Shown here piece after piece: positions 46,299-55,613 of a stretch of 64,000 bases of DNA. Position 1 is the first letter of the stretch. The number at the start of each line of letters is the position of its first letter. A model generated the notes under the pieces. The model was not told the origin of the DNA and searched no databases. It saw only the letters and a list, made by a program, of their open reading frames with translations. Source of the stretch: Streptomyces sp. NBC_01471 (GTDB lineage: Bacteria > Actinomycetota > Actinomycetes > Streptomycetales > Streptomycetaceae); assembly GCF_041438865.1 (NCBI RefSeq), contig NZ_CP109450.1, positions 3,520,501 through 3,584,500 of the forward strand. Reading direction: 5' to 3'. The position numbers and the translations under genes were made by a program.

Positions 46299-46325
46299 CC
46301 CCGCCCGGCGGCCCGCCGGGCGGGG
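46299..46325. terminator. Bidirectional terminator after the Dap operon
   Basis: CCCCGCCCGGCG pairs with CGCCGGGCGGGG (12-bp stem, three-base loop) between the convergent transporter and epimerase genes. Confidence 0.7.
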
Positions 46326-46343
46326 CACCGCGTTCCGGGCGCC

Positions 46344-47540
46344 TCAGGCCGGGCGCACGTCCTGACGCGCGGCCCGGTCCACAGCGGGGCCCGTGTCCTG
46401 TCCCACCACCCGGTTCGCGGCCGGGCCCGCGTCCTGTCCCACCACCGGGTCCACAGCCGGGGTCCCCCGCTCGTCCGCACCCTGGCTCACGGCCGACGCA
46501 CGCATCGACGCGTGCGCGAACTCCGCCACCCCGTCGGTGAACGGCACCGACGGCAGCCAGCCCAGCTCGGACCGGATCCGGCGGGAGGACGCGGTGATGT
46601 GGCGGACGTCGCCCAGCCGGTACTCCCCCGTCACCAGCGGGGCCGGCCCCGGGTACGCCGTGGCGAGCTGCTGCGCCATCTCCAGGATGGTGTGCGGCTC
46701 CCCGCTGCCCACGTTGTACGCGCGCAGCTCACCGTCCGCACGGCCCGAAACGCCTTCCAGCGCCGCGGTGTTGGCGGACGCGATGTCGCGCACATGGACG
46801 AAGTCCCGCCGCTGCCCGCCGTCCTCGAACACCACCGGCGCCTCGCCGCGTGCCAGGGCCGAACGGAAGAAGGACGCCACACCCGCGTACGGGGTGTCCC
46901 GGGGCATTCCGGGCCCGTACACGTTGTGGTAGCGCAACGCGACGGCCCGGCCGCCGGTCGCCCGCGCCCAGGCCGCGGCCAGGTGCTCCTGAGCGAGCTT
47001 CGTCGTCGCGTACACGTTCCGCGGATCGGTCGGCGCCTCCTCGGTGACCAGGCCCGGCGCCACGTCGTCACCGCACTGCGGGCAGACGGGCTCGAACCGG
47101 CCCGCTTCGAGATCGGCGAGTGCGCGCGGGCCGGGGCGGACGACGCCGTGGCGGGCGCAGTCGTAACGGCCCTCCCCGTACACCACCATGGACCCCGCCA
47201 GCACCAGATCGCGCACGCCCGCGCCCTCCATGGCCGCCAGCAGCACGGCGGTACCGAGGTCGTTGCAGCTCACGTAGTCCGGCGCGTCGGCGAAGTGCTT
47301 GCCCAGGCCGACCATCGCCGCCTGGTGGCAGACCGCGTCCACACCGCGCAGCGCCTTCTCCACCGCGGGCCGGTCACGGACGTCGGCCTCGATCCACTCC
47401 GCGCCGCCGGGGGACGGCCGCTGGGCGTGCGCCGCGGCCAACAGGGCGTCGAACACCACCGGTTCGTGCCCTCGGGCGGTCAGGTCCGCGACGATGTGCG
47501 AGCCGATGAAACCCGCGCCTCCAGTGACAAGTACACGCAT
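46344..47540 (-). CDS. NAD-dependent epimerase/dehydratase (extended SDR)
   Basis: This 398-residue enzyme has the extended-SDR Rossmann motif VTGGAGFIGSH at residues 4-14, the Ser-Tyr-x3-Lys centre (YATTK) and RYHNVYGPG. It most resembles nucleotide-sugar 4-epimerases or dehydratases. Two oddities stand out: an insertion with CPQCGD after residue 140, possibly half of a metal knuckle, and a C-terminal tail of about 50 residues with near-repeats of VVGQDxGPAxxR. The next genes on this strand include a glycosyltransferase, so surface-glycan synthesis is plausible. Confidence 0.85.
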   Translation of the reverse strand: MRVLVTGGAGFIGSHIVADLTARGHEPVVFDALLAAAHAQRPSPGGAEWIEADVRDRPAVEKALRGVDAVCHQAAMVGLGKHFADAPDYVSCNDLGTAVLLAAMEGAGVRDLVLAGSMVVYGEGRYDCARHGVVRPGPRALADLEAGRFEPVCPQCGDDVAPGLVTEEAPTDPRNVYATTKLAQEHLAAAWARATGGRAVALRYHNVYGPGMPRDTPYAGVASFFRSALARGEAPVVFEDGGQRRDFVHVRDIASANTAALEGVSGRADGELRAYNVGSGEPHTILEMAQQLATAYPGPAPLVTGEYRLGDVRHITASSRRIRSELGWLPSVPFTDGVAEFAHASMRASAVSQGADERGTPAVDPVVGQDAGPAANRVVGQDTGPAVDRAARQDVRPA

Positions 47541-47645
47541 GCCCCGAAGCGTACGGCCGACCGCGCGCCGCCCCGGACCACGGGGCGCCGCCGGGGTGTC
47601 GGAAGAAGCGGGAGGGGGAGGCGAGGGGGGTGCGGGAGAAGCGGA

Positions 47646-47670
47646 GAGGGCTCCCCCCGGGGGAGCCCTC
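47646..47670 (-). terminator. Terminator hairpin
   Basis: GAGGGCTCCCC (47646-47656) pairs with 47660-47670, an 11-bp perfect stem with a three-base loop, just after the 216-residue gene on the minus strand. Confidence 0.7.
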
Positions 47671-47697
47671 CGCCGCCGCGTCCCGGCACTCCCCCGG

Positions 47698-48348
47698 TCA
47701 GCTGAAGACGATCATCGACCCCTGCGCGAGACTGCGCGTGGCAGCCGCGTGCAGTCCCAGCCACACGTGCCGTTCCCGGGCGAACGGGCTGTCGTCGGAC
47801 GGGACCGGACCTGCCGGTTCCTCCAGCGACGTCGGACGGGACGGGGCCTGCGGTGCCGCCGGAGGGTTCGCCGCGTCGATACCGATGGACCCGGCCACCA
47901 CCTCCAGCTCCCGGAGGAGACCGTGGGCGGAGCCCAGCGGGCCGCCGCCCTCAAGGAGTTCGTCGTTGGACAGCGGTGCGCCGAAGTCGACCGGGACGTA
48001 GGCCCCCGCGTGGTCGTAGTGCCACACCAGATGGGACTGCTGCGCCGTGGACTCGAACATCTCCAGGAGCTGTTCGTAGTCACCGCCCAGGTGGTCGACC
48101 GGTGCGACCTCCAGGCCGCAGACCTTCAGGAGGTACGCGCGCCGCAGGAAGTGCAGGGCGTCGTAGTCGAATCCGGCCACCGGGGCCACATCGCCGGACA
48201 GGCCCGGCATATAGGCGAAGACGGGTACGGACGGCAGACCGGCTTCGCCGAGTGCCTTGTCGTAGACGGCTATCTCTTCCGCGAAGGGGTTGTCGGGGCT
48301 GTGGCACAGCACATCGACGAGGGGGACCAGCCACAGGTCACAGGCCAA
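47698..48348 (-). CDS. Conserved hypothetical protein, 216 residues
   Basis: I do not recognise a family. The protein is soluble and acidic, with aromatic- and His-containing stretches (LCHSPDNPFAEEIAVYDKAL, HLVWHYDHAGAYVPVDFG) and a Pro/Ala/Ser-rich linker near residue 160. It starts at TTG 48348 with AGGAG eleven bases upstream; no ATG or GTG with a better site is in frame nearby. It stands alone between two terminated units, 246 bp downstream of the glycosyltransferase gene. Uniform GC-rich third positions support it as a real gene. Confidence 0.65.
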   Translation of the reverse strand: MACDLWLVPLVDVLCHSPDNPFAEEIAVYDKALGEAGLPSVPVFAYMPGLSGDVAPVAGFDYDALHFLRRAYLLKVCGLEVAPVDHLGGDYEQLLEMFESTAQQSHLVWHYDHAGAYVPVDFGAPLSNDELLEGGGPLGSAHGLLRELEVVAGSIGIDAANPPAAPQAPSRPTSLEEPAGPVPSDDSPFARERHVWLGLHAAATRSLAQGSMIVFS

Positions 48349-48594
48349 CGGGGCTCCTAGCGGGGGTCGGGGGTCACCCCCCGAGCGGGCTTGTCCGGCC
48401 AGCGTAATGCTCGGTTCACGCTGCGCGAAGACCCCCGGTCGTCCCGGCGTCCCCGGCCGTCCGGGGCCGGGCGGCCCCCGGCGCCGCAGACCGTCGCGCG
48501 GAGCCGGGGCCGCGCCCGGTACACCGGGGCCTTCCTGGATGCGCCGGGGCCGCCCCGGGGCGTGTCCGCGGCGCCGCGCCCGGCGCGCGCCGCC

Positions 48595-51060
48595 CTAATG
48601 CGCCGGTGCCGCCGTGCTGCCGTCCTTACCCAGGGGCCAGACCCACGCGCCGCCGATCCGCTGCCCCGGCCGGCCGAGCAGTTTCTCCACGGTGACGTAC
48701 AGCGCCGCGTCGTTGTCCTCGGGCGGGATGACGACCACCCCGGCCTTCCAGTACGCCAGGTCGTACCGCGCCTGCGCCTGCCAGTTGGGGCCGATCTCCG
48801 GGATCTTCGCGCCGTAGCGGACGTCCCGGAAGAGGTTCGACGTGTAGCGGGGCGGCGCCCCGTAGATGCCCGTGCGGTCCGTCCCGTACGGGCCGTTGAA
48901 GTAGCCGCCGGGTACCGGGAAGCGGACCCCGGTGGCCGACTGCCAGTGCAGGGCCTCCGCGCTGCCCGGGTCGGGCAGCGGTACCGGGACCACGGACTCG
49001 CCGGGGCCCACGTACTTCTTCCAGAGCCCGTCGGCGATGAACGCGGGTACGTCCGGGCGGGTCTGCACCGGCATCGGGGTGGGCACGATCGGGACCAGCG
49101 CGGCCGCGACGGCCAACCCCCCAAAGACGCGGTAGGCGCGGTACGCGCGGACGCGGGTGCGGATCAGCCCGTCGGCGGCCAGCGCGACCAGCACGCCGAG
49201 CGCCGGAGCACAGATCATCGCGACCCGCCCCTCGATCACCGACTCGAAGAGCGGCCGGTGCGCCAGCAGCCGCCACGGTCCCGGGAACACCACATCGGTG
49301 TACGGGATGCGGATCTTCTGGCCCAGCGAGAGCACCGCCGCGGCCACCGCGGTGAACGCCAGCGCCTTGACCAGCGCGTGGCGCCACAGCCGTACGGTGA
49401 TCGCGAAGGCCAGCGCCACCAGCGGCCAGCCGTAGAAGGCGTTCTGCTCGGTCCGGTTGAGCGCCAGTTTGTCGGCGGTCGCGTCACTGCCGAACAGGGC
49501 GCGTCCGGAGAACTCGACCAGGGCGCGCGGGCTGTTGCCCGCGTTGTTCCCGTGCAGCACGCTGTGGTAGCTCTGCGCGCCGAAGAACTGCCAGCCCAGC
49601 GGGTACGCGACCAGCGGCAGCGCGGTGAGCGCGGCGACCCCGAGCCCCTTGAGCAGCGGGCGCCACGCCGCCCGTGCCACGTCTCTGCGCAGCAGCCCGT
49701 AGGCCAGGGCGAAGAGCAGCATCCCGAGGGCCGCCAGCAGGAACGGCTCCTCGCCGAGGAAGACCTGGTACGTCGCGAAGAGGCCGAGCAGCACCCCGTC
49801 CCGTACGACGTGCTCCCCTCCGGCGAGCCGCAGCGCCCGGTCGATGATGACCGGGATCATGAACAGCACCAGGAAGTTGGGGTGCGCGTTGCCGTGCGAG
49901 ATCATCGGCGGGGCGAAGGCGGCGAGCGCCGCGCCGAGCGCGGCCGCCCACCGGTTGCGGACCAGGCGCCGGGCGATCAGCCAGTACCAGGCGGCGGCCG
50001 TCGCGGCGAGCCCGCCGGTCAGCACCAGCGCCCAGGTCACGGTCGGCCCGAAGGCCAGCGTCACGGGCGTGAGCGGGACGGAGAGTCCCAGCATGGGGGT
50101 GTTGCCCATGAGGTTCACCCCGGCCGGGAAGTTCTGCGCGGTGGTGAAGAGCGGGTTGTGCAGATGCGCGATGTTGTCCGCGGTGACCGCGAAGAACCAC
50201 TCCCACTGGTTCTGGTCCTGGAGTGAGTCGCGGAGGTATCCATGGCCGAGGTCGGCCCAGAGGTTCTTGTAGAGCAGGACGGACGCCAGCACGAACAGGC
50301 CGCAGACCGCCAGGTCGGTGCGGCGCACCGCGCGGGCCTTCAGCCGGATCAGCTCCGCGAGGACCCGAAGATAGTCGAGCGGCCCGACCTTGGAGCCCTC
50401 CTGGTGCGACCAGCGCACCGGGACCTCGGCGACCGCCCACCCCTGGCGCCGGAAGTACTGGAGTATCTCGACGTCGATGCCCCACCCGTCGAGCCGCGCG
50501 TCGGCGAACGCCTCGCGCGCCTTGTCGCCGTCCAGGAGCTTGAATCCGCACTGGGTGTCGCGGATGCCGGGGACGGCGACGGCCCGTATGAGCCGGTTGC
50601 CCATCCGCCCCATCCATTCGCGCAGCCGCCCCTGGTGCACCTCGACGCTGGAGTCGGGGTGCGCCCGGGAGCCGACCGCGGCCTCGTGACCGGCCTCCAG
50701 CTCCTGGGTGAGCCGGTCCAACTCCTCGATGGGCGTGGCCAGATCGGCATCGGTGACGAGCACCCGTATGCCCTCCGACGCGGCCACACCGAGCCGCAGG
50801 GCGTGCCCCTTGCCGCGGTTGCCGGGGCTGCTGACCAGCCGGACCCGGGGGTCGGCGGCGGCTGCCTCGCGGGCGATGCGCGCGGTGCCGTCCGCCGAAC
50901 CGTCGTCGACGACCACCAGCTCCCAGCTGCCGGACCGCCCGTCCAGATACGTCCGGACGGCGTCCAGCGTGGGGCCGAGGCGCCCTTCCTCGTTGTACGC
51001 GGGCACGACGACGGACAGCTCGACCGCCGGCTCCGCCGCCCGCGGCTCCACCACACTCAC
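48595..51060 (-). CDS. GT2 glycosyltransferase fused to polytopic membrane domain
   Basis: This 821-residue protein begins with a dolichol-phosphate-mannose-synthase-like GT2 domain (about 15-240: VVVPAYNEEGR, VVDDGSADGT, the metal-binding VTDADLATP). It continues with about ten or eleven transmembrane helices and a C-terminal extracytoplasmic domain of about 150 residues. The layout suggests that it makes a lipid-linked sugar and transfers it outside (GT-C-like). GTG 51060 overlaps the regulator stop (GTGA), so the GntR gene and this gene are coupled. Target glycan unknown. Confidence 0.85.
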   Translation of the reverse strand: MSVVEPRAAEPAVELSVVVPAYNEEGRLGPTLDAVRTYLDGRSGSWELVVVDDGSADGTARIAREAAAADPRVRLVSSPGNRGKGHALRLGVAASEGIRVLVTDADLATPIEELDRLTQELEAGHEAAVGSRAHPDSSVEVHQGRLREWMGRMGNRLIRAVAVPGIRDTQCGFKLLDGDKAREAFADARLDGWGIDVEILQYFRRQGWAVAEVPVRWSHQEGSKVGPLDYLRVLAELIRLKARAVRRTDLAVCGLFVLASVLLYKNLWADLGHGYLRDSLQDQNQWEWFFAVTADNIAHLHNPLFTTAQNFPAGVNLMGNTPMLGLSVPLTPVTLAFGPTVTWALVLTGGLAATAAAWYWLIARRLVRNRWAAALGAALAAFAPPMISHGNAHPNFLVLFMIPVIIDRALRLAGGEHVVRDGVLLGLFATYQVFLGEEPFLLAALGMLLFALAYGLLRRDVARAAWRPLLKGLGVAALTALPLVAYPLGWQFFGAQSYHSVLHGNNAGNSPRALVEFSGRALFGSDATADKLALNRTEQNAFYGWPLVALAFAITVRLWRHALVKALAFTAVAAAVLSLGQKIRIPYTDVVFPGPWRLLAHRPLFESVIEGRVAMICAPALGVLVALAADGLIRTRVRAYRAYRVFGGLAVAAALVPIVPTPMPVQTRPDVPAFIADGLWKKYVGPGESVVPVPLPDPGSAEALHWQSATGVRFPVPGGYFNGPYGTDRTGIYGAPPRYTSNLFRDVRYGAKIPEIGPNWQAQARYDLAYWKAGVVVIPPEDNDAALYVTVEKLLGRPGQRIGGAWVWPLGKDGSTAAPAH

Positions 51061-51818
51061 CGGGCGTCCCCGCCGGACGAGGGTACGGACGGCCGGTCCC
51101 CCCGCGCGGACGGCCCGTCCTCCCGGCGCGCACCGTCGGGGGGCGGGGCCGCGCTGTCGGCGCGCAGTTGCCGCGCCCAGCGGACGGCGTGCGCGTCGTA
51201 CGCGTCGATCAGCGCGTGCGCCTGGTCGCCGTCGCCGCTCGTCACCGCGTCGACCAGTTCCTCGTGTCCCTGCCACAGCCAGTCGGCCGACCCGGTGCGT
51301 CCGCGCAGATACGGCACGGCGAACACCCAGCACTGCACGCGCAGCCGGTGCAGGAAGTCGGAGATGTAGCGGTTGCCGGTGAGCGCGCCGAGCTCCCGCC
51401 AGAACCGCAGGTCGTACCCGATGAGGATCTCCAGACTGCCGGTCCGCGCGGCCTGCCCGGCCTCCTCGGCCCGGCGGCGTACGGACAGCAGCGGCTCGCC
51501 CGCCACGCCCCGCAGCGCGAGCCGCCGGAAGATCCCGTCGACGATCAGCGAGCGGGCCTCGACCATGGCGCAGTAGTCGTCGACCGAGAACTGGTGGACC
51601 CGGAACCCCTTGTGCTGGTCCGAGTCGAGCAGCCCCTGCGCGGCCATCTCGACGAGTGCCTCACGGACCGGGGTCGCCGAGACCCCGTACCCTTCGGCGA
51701 TCTGCTTGACGGTGAAGATCTCGCCCGGCTGAAGACGGCCCGCAAGCACTTCGTCACGCAGCGCGTCGGCGATCTGCTGCCGCAGAGTACTGCGGGTCAC
51801 CGCTCCGCTCGCGGGCAT
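51057..51818 (-). CDS. GntR/FCD-family transcriptional regulator
   Basis: This 253-residue regulator has an N-terminal GntR winged helix (LRQQIADALRDEVLAGRLQP, then YGVSATPVREALVEM) and a helical FCD ligand domain with conserved Asp/His residues (GYDLRFWRELGALTGN, YDAHAVRWARQL). The disordered C-terminal tail of about 35 residues is unusual. ATG 51818 follows GAGGGGAAA. Being translationally coupled to the glycosyltransferase gene downstream, it may control that operon, but FCD ligands are normally small organic acids. Confidence 0.88.
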   Translation of the reverse strand: MPASGAVTRSTLRQQIADALRDEVLAGRLQPGEIFTVKQIAEGYGVSATPVREALVEMAAQGLLDSDQHKGFRVHQFSVDDYCAMVEARSLIVDGIFRRLALRGVAGEPLLSVRRRAEEAGQAARTGSLEILIGYDLRFWRELGALTGNRYISDFLHRLRVQCWVFAVPYLRGRTGSADWLWQGHEELVDAVTSGDGDQAHALIDAYDAHAVRWARQLRADSAAPPPDGARREDGPSARGDRPSVPSSGGDAR

Positions 51819-51851
51819 GGTCTTGTTTCCCCTCGTCCGACTCCGGACACC

Positions 51852-52130
51852 CTACGGCCCGGATCTTCCGGCTGGATCCGGGCCGATCCAACGGGAGACC
51901 CCGGCGTGCGGGCAGCCTCCGGGGCGAGCGTAGACGGTGACCAGGGCCGAGGTGATCTTCCTGCTGCCGCAGCTCACGAAGTAGGTGCGCAGCGTGCGGC
52001 GCTTCACTGACTCCCGGGGGCCGGAGTCAAGCGGCTGGCCGGGCAGGTCGGAGACGACCACGATCCGCCGTGCGGCGCGGATCCGGCCGCGGATCAGGTC
52101 CGGGGGCAGCTCGGTGCCGAACGGGCCTAC
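51852..52130 (-). pseudogene. Open frame with coding-like codon bias, probably an N-terminally lost gene
   Basis: On the minus strand this frame (PFGTELPPDLIRGRIRAARR, then IVVVSDLPGQPLDSG and RTLRTYFVSCGSRKITSALV) has G or C at nearly every third position up to its TAG at 51852-51854. The opposite frames do not show the same pattern. The only usable start is GTG 52061 without a convincing ribosome-binding site, giving 69 residues; the biased stretch extends further upstream to about 52130. I recognise no family. It is either a small gene starting at 52061 or a truncated remnant. Confidence 0.35.
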
Positions 52131-52161
52131 CTGCCGACGACGCCGTACCGCAGGACGTGCG

Positions 52162-52196
52162 GGGGACGCTGAGGCACCGAACGTCTCAGCGTCCCC
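52162..52196 (-). terminator. Terminator after the aminotransferase gene
   Basis: GGGGACGCTGAG (52162-52173) pairs with CTCAGCGTCCCC (52185-52196), a 12-bp perfect stem with an 11-base loop, 19 bp past the aminotransferase stop. Confidence 0.75.
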
Positions 52197-52214
52197 GGGA
52201 AGTTGAGACGTCCG

Positions 52215-53582
52215 CTACGCGACCACGTACTCGTCGGCCACCGAGAGCGCCGCGTCCAGGGCCGCCAGGCCCTCCTTGGCCTCCGCGTCGGTGATGTTGC
52301 ACGGGGGCGCCACATGCGTGCGGTTCATGTTGATGAAGGGCCAGAGGCCGCGCTTCTTCGCGGCCGCGCCGAACGCGGCCATCGGCGCGTTGGCCTCGCC
52401 CGTCGCGTTGTACGGGACCAGGGGCTCGTGCGTCTCCCTGTTCCGTACCAGCTCCAGCGCCCAGAACGCGCCCACGCCGCGCACCTCGCCGACCGACGGG
52501 TGCCGTGCGGCCAGGTCAGCGAGGGCCGGGGCCAGGACGTCGGTGCCGAGGCGGGCGGCCCGGCCGACGATGTCCTCCTCCTCCATGGTCTTGATCGTCG
52601 CGACGGCTGCCGCACAGCCCAGCGGGTGGCCGGAGTAGGTGAGCCCGCCCGGGTAGGGGCGCTTGGCGAACGTCTCGGCGATCTCGCCGGAGATCGCGAC
52701 GCCGCCCAGCGGGACGTACCCCGAGTTGACGCCCTTCGCGAAGGTCATCAGGTCCGGGGTGACGTCGAAGAGGTCGGCGGCGAACCAGGACCCGGTCCGG
52801 CCGAAGCCCACCATCACCTCGTCGAGGATGAAGACGATGCCGTAGCGGTCGCAGATCTCCCGGACGCCCGCGAGGTAGCCGGGCGGCGGGATCATGATGC
52901 CCGCCGTGCCCGGGATGGTTTCGAGGGTGATCGCGGCGACCGACTGCGGACCCTCGAACGCGATGGTGTCCTCAAGGTGCTGGAGGGCGCGGGCGCACTC
53001 CTCGGCCTCGTTGGTCGCGTAGAACGGCGAACGGTAGAGGAACGGCGCCCAGAAGTGCACCACACCGGCCGATGCCGTGTCCGACCCCCAGCGACGCGGG
53101 TCACCGGTGAGGTTGATCGCGGTGACGGTGCCGCCGTGGTACGAGCGGTAGGCGCTCAGCACCTTCGGCCGGCCGGTGTGCAGCCGGGCCATGCGGACGG
53201 CGTTCTCGACGGCCTCCGCACCGGCGTTGGTGAAGAAGATCTTGTCGAGGTCACCGGGGGTGCGCTCGGCGATGAGGCGTGCGGCCTCGGAGCGCGCCTC
53301 GATCGCGAAGGCGGGGGCGAACGTCGTCATCTTCGCCGCCTGCTCCTGGATCGCGGCGACGACCTTCGGGTGCTGGTAGCCGATGTTGGTGAAGACGAGA
53401 CCACTGGCGAAGTCGAGGTACCGGTTGCCCTCGTAATCCCAGAAGTACGAACCCTCGGCACCGGCGACGGCGAGCGGGTCGATCAGGTCCTGGGCGGACC
53501 AGGAGTGGAACACATGCGCACGGTCGGCGGCCTTGACGGCCGCACCTGCACGGGGATCGGGCTGCGGGCTCTGAGGGGTCAT
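52215..53582 (-). CDS. Class III PLP-dependent aminotransferase
   Basis: This 455-residue fold-type-I enzyme has [17 protein letters not shown], the PLP-contact Asp in [14 protein letters not shown] and the PLP lysine in [16 protein letters not shown]. It belongs to the omega-amino-acid/taurine/beta-alanine transaminase group; the precise amino donor cannot be read. ATG 53582 (MTPQSPQ) has only a GGGG-type site; an in-frame ATG at 53618 would add 12 residues. It is a single gene, divergent from the kinase gene, with its own terminator. Confidence 0.9.
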   Translation of the reverse strand: MTPQSPQPDPRAGAAVKAADRAHVFHSWSAQDLIDPLAVAGAEGSYFWDYEGNRYLDFASGLVFTNIGYQHPKVVAAIQEQAAKMTTFAPAFAIEARSEAARLIAERTPGDLDKIFFTNAGAEAVENAVRMARLHTGRPKVLSAYRSYHGGTVTAINLTGDPRRWGSDTASAGVVHFWAPFLYRSPFYATNEAEECARALQHLEDTIAFEGPQSVAAITLETIPGTAGIMIPPPGYLAGVREICDRYGIVFILDEVMVGFGRTGSWFAADLFDVTPDLMTFAKGVNSGYVPLGGVAISGEIAETFAKRPYPGGLTYSGHPLGCAAAVATIKTMEEEDIVGRAARLGTDVLAPALADLAARHPSVGEVRGVGAFWALELVRNRETHEPLVPYNATGEANAPMAAFGAAAKKRGLWPFINMNRTHVAPPCNITDAEAKEGLAALDAALSVADEYVVA

Positions 53583-53886
53583 ACGCCCCAGCCTAGAGAG
53601 CCAGGAGTCGGGACGCACATGGCCAACTTGTATGGACTCGGCGGGATTGGTCGGCAGGGTGTCGCATTGCCGCCCGCCCTCCCGACGACCGCCCGGCGAC
53701 AGCCCGTGGGACCGCAGGGGGGGGCCGATGCGAGGCGGTGGGAGGCCGTCACAGAAGGGGCGGCGGCCGTTGCGGAGCGGTCGCGGGCCCGGATCTCCCG
53801 GTCATACCGGCGCGCGGCAGGGGCGCACTATCCTCGCCTCCAGTGGGGCGCGCGCGGTGGCGCCGCCCCGGGGAGGCGGCACAGGC
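53583..53886. other. Divergent intergenic region, aminotransferase / kinase
   Basis: These 304 bp contain no supported gene; an open frame continuous with the kinase exists but lacks coding character and a start signal. Both divergent promoters should be here; TTGTATGG at 53628-53635 is the only AT-rich spot. Confidence 0.4.
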
Positions 53887-55215
53887 ATGGAGAAACTCCG
53901 GCCGGGCGATCCACACCATATCGGCGCATACCGGGTGCTGGCGCGGCTCGGCGCGGGCGGGACGGGCCAGACCTATCTGGCGCGCTCGGACCGTGGCCGT
54001 ACCGTCGCGGTCAAGGTCGTACGGGAGGAACTGGCCGGGATCGACGGTTTCCGCGACCGCCTCCGGCTGGAGGTGCGGGCGGCGCGGCGGGTCCCGGGGC
54101 CGTGGACCGCTCCGGTCCTGGACGCGGACACCGGGGCGCCGGCCCCCTGGGTCGCCACCGGATACGTCGCGGGCCTCAGCCTCCACTCCGTGGTCTCCGG
54201 CACGCACGGCCCGCTGCCCGAGCAGTCGGTACGGATACTCGGCTCGGGCCTGGCCCACGCGTTGGCGGACATCCACGCGGCCGGCCTGGTCCACCGCGGC
54301 CTCAAGCCGTCGAACGTGCTGGTCACCATCGACGGACCGCGCGTCATCGACTTCGGGATCGCCCGCGCGCTGGGGACGATGACGGACGGCGGCCCGCGCC
54401 GGACGGCCGCGCCGGACGGCTCCCCCGAGTTCACGGCGCCCGGATTCATGGCCTCCGAGTTCATGAGGCCCGAGTTCGTGACCCCCGAGCAGATACGCGG
54501 CGACCGGCCCACTCCCGCCTCCGACGTCTTCTGTCTCGGCTCGGTCCTGGCGTACGCGTCCTGCGGAGCCATGCCGTTCGGCACCGCCGGGAGTGGGGCG
54601 CACGCGCTGACGTTCCGGACAGCGCAGGAGCCGCCGGATCTCGGCGGACTCCCCGAGGGCCTGCGGGATCTGGTGGCCGGCTGCCTCCACAGGGACCCGG
54701 CCGCCCGGCCCACGCTCGCGCGGATCCTGGAACGTACGGACGAGCCCGCGGCGGACGACCCCTGGCTTCCCGGACCACTCGTCGCCCAACTGGGGCGCCA
54801 TGCGGTGAAGTTACTGGAGGCGGAGACTCCCGCCCCGCCGTCCGCCTCCCCTCCCCCGTACGACTGCTGTCCGCTGCCCCCGCCCCGGCCGCGGCCCGGG
54901 TACCGCTACTACACCCCGGTGCCGATACCCGAACCACCGGACCGCAACAGCCGCTGGACGCTCGCCCTGGTCGTGGTGGCCCTGATCGTGGCGGTCGGCG
55001 CGGGCGGCTCGGTGTACGCGGTCATGAACACGGGCACCGCGTCGAAGGGCCCGGCGTCCCACTCCACCCCCGGCTCCAGGGACCCGGCCGGGGACGGCTC
55101 ACCGGCGGCACCGGCGACACCGGGCGCCTCGAACACCTCTGGCCAGTCCGGTTCCCCGGAGCGCCCGGACTCCTCGTCGAGCGGCTCGGCCCCCTCGCCG
55201 GATGCAACGCCGTAG
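53887..55215 (+). CDS. Membrane Ser/Thr protein kinase-like protein with HRG catalytic loop
   Basis: This 442-residue protein has an STPK domain (about 12-265), Pro-rich juxtamembrane segment, one transmembrane helix ([20 protein letters not shown], about 358-377) and a Ser/Pro/Gly-rich extracellular tail. The glycine loop ([12 protein letters not shown]), Lys43 (VAVKVV) and DFG (155-157) are present. The catalytic loop, however, reads VHRGLKPSN: Gly138 replaces the HRD aspartate that serves as catalytic base, while Lys140 and Asn143 remain. It may be a weak kinase or a pseudokinase scaffold. The activation segment has an insertion with [11 protein letters not shown]. Confidence 0.88.
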   Translation: MEKLRPGDPHHIGAYRVLARLGAGGTGQTYLARSDRGRTVAVKVVREELAGIDGFRDRLRLEVRAARRVPGPWTAPVLDADTGAPAPWVATGYVAGLSLHSVVSGTHGPLPEQSVRILGSGLAHALADIHAAGLVHRGLKPSNVLVTIDGPRVIDFGIARALGTMTDGGPRRTAAPDGSPEFTAPGFMASEFMRPEFVTPEQIRGDRPTPASDVFCLGSVLAYASCGAMPFGTAGSGAHALTFRTAQEPPDLGGLPEGLRDLVAGCLHRDPAARPTLARILERTDEPAADDPWLPGPLVAQLGRHAVKLLEAETPAPPSASPPPYDCCPLPPPRPRPGYRYYTPVPIPEPPDRNSRWTLALVVVALIVAVGAGGSVYAVMNTGTASKGPASHSTPGSRDPAGDGSPAAPATPGASNTSGQSGSPERPDSSSSGSAPSPDATP

Positions 55216-55247
55216 CACGTTGCCTTACGCCGCGACACAGTGACTTC

Positions 55248-55553
55248 ATGAAGACCATCACCCAACGGGAACTCACTGCGCGCTCCAAGGCGGTACTCGA
55301 CGACGTCGGGGCAGGTGAGACGTACCACATCACTCGTAACGGCAACGAGATCGCCGAGGTGCGGCCGCTCGCCGCCCGGCGCCGATTCGTCCCGGTGGAA
55401 GAGCTCCAACGGAAATGGCGGCATGCTCCGCAGGCAGTCCGTGCCCGCCGGGAAGACCCGCCGCACAGGACGCACATCCGGAGCGGCCCGGCCGGCCGGT
55501 CCCGAAGCCTGGCTTGCGCAGCCGCTCCGTGTGGCCGATCAGTCTCCGGGTAG
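55248..55553 (+). CDS. Orphan Phd/YefM-type antitoxin with altered C-terminus
   Basis: This 101-residue protein starts MKTITQRELTARSKAVLDDV and continues with the ribbon fold GETYHITRNGNEIAEVRPL, which is the Phd/YefM antitoxin N-terminal DNA-binding domain. In intact relatives a short acidic toxin-binding tail follows FVPVEEL; here the remainder (about 35 residues) is basic and Cys/Pro-rich, as if the frame had shifted or the tail had been replaced. No PIN or RelE-type toxin gene follows; the next gene is SRPBCC. It may be a decayed toxin-antitoxin locus. Confidence 0.65.
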   Translation: MKTITQRELTARSKAVLDDVGAGETYHITRNGNEIAEVRPLAARRRFVPVEELQRKWRHAPQAVRARREDPPHRTHIRSGPAGRSRSLACAAAPCGRSVSG

Positions 55554-55613
55554 CCGGTCCCGAGAAGGACGAGCCAACGAAAGACGCAAGAAAGACGCAA
55601 GGGAGAGGCACAC

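Noticed and set aside
48391..50226. Long plus-strand open frame opposite the glycosyltransferase
   Set aside because: It is an antisense shadow of high-GC coding DNA; the minus strand shows GT2 motifs and membrane helices.
52203..55553. Very long plus-strand open frame spanning the aminotransferase and kinase genes
   Set aside because: It is out of frame with the kinase and antisense to the aminotransferase; only its last 101 codons (Phd-type antitoxin, from 55248) are real.
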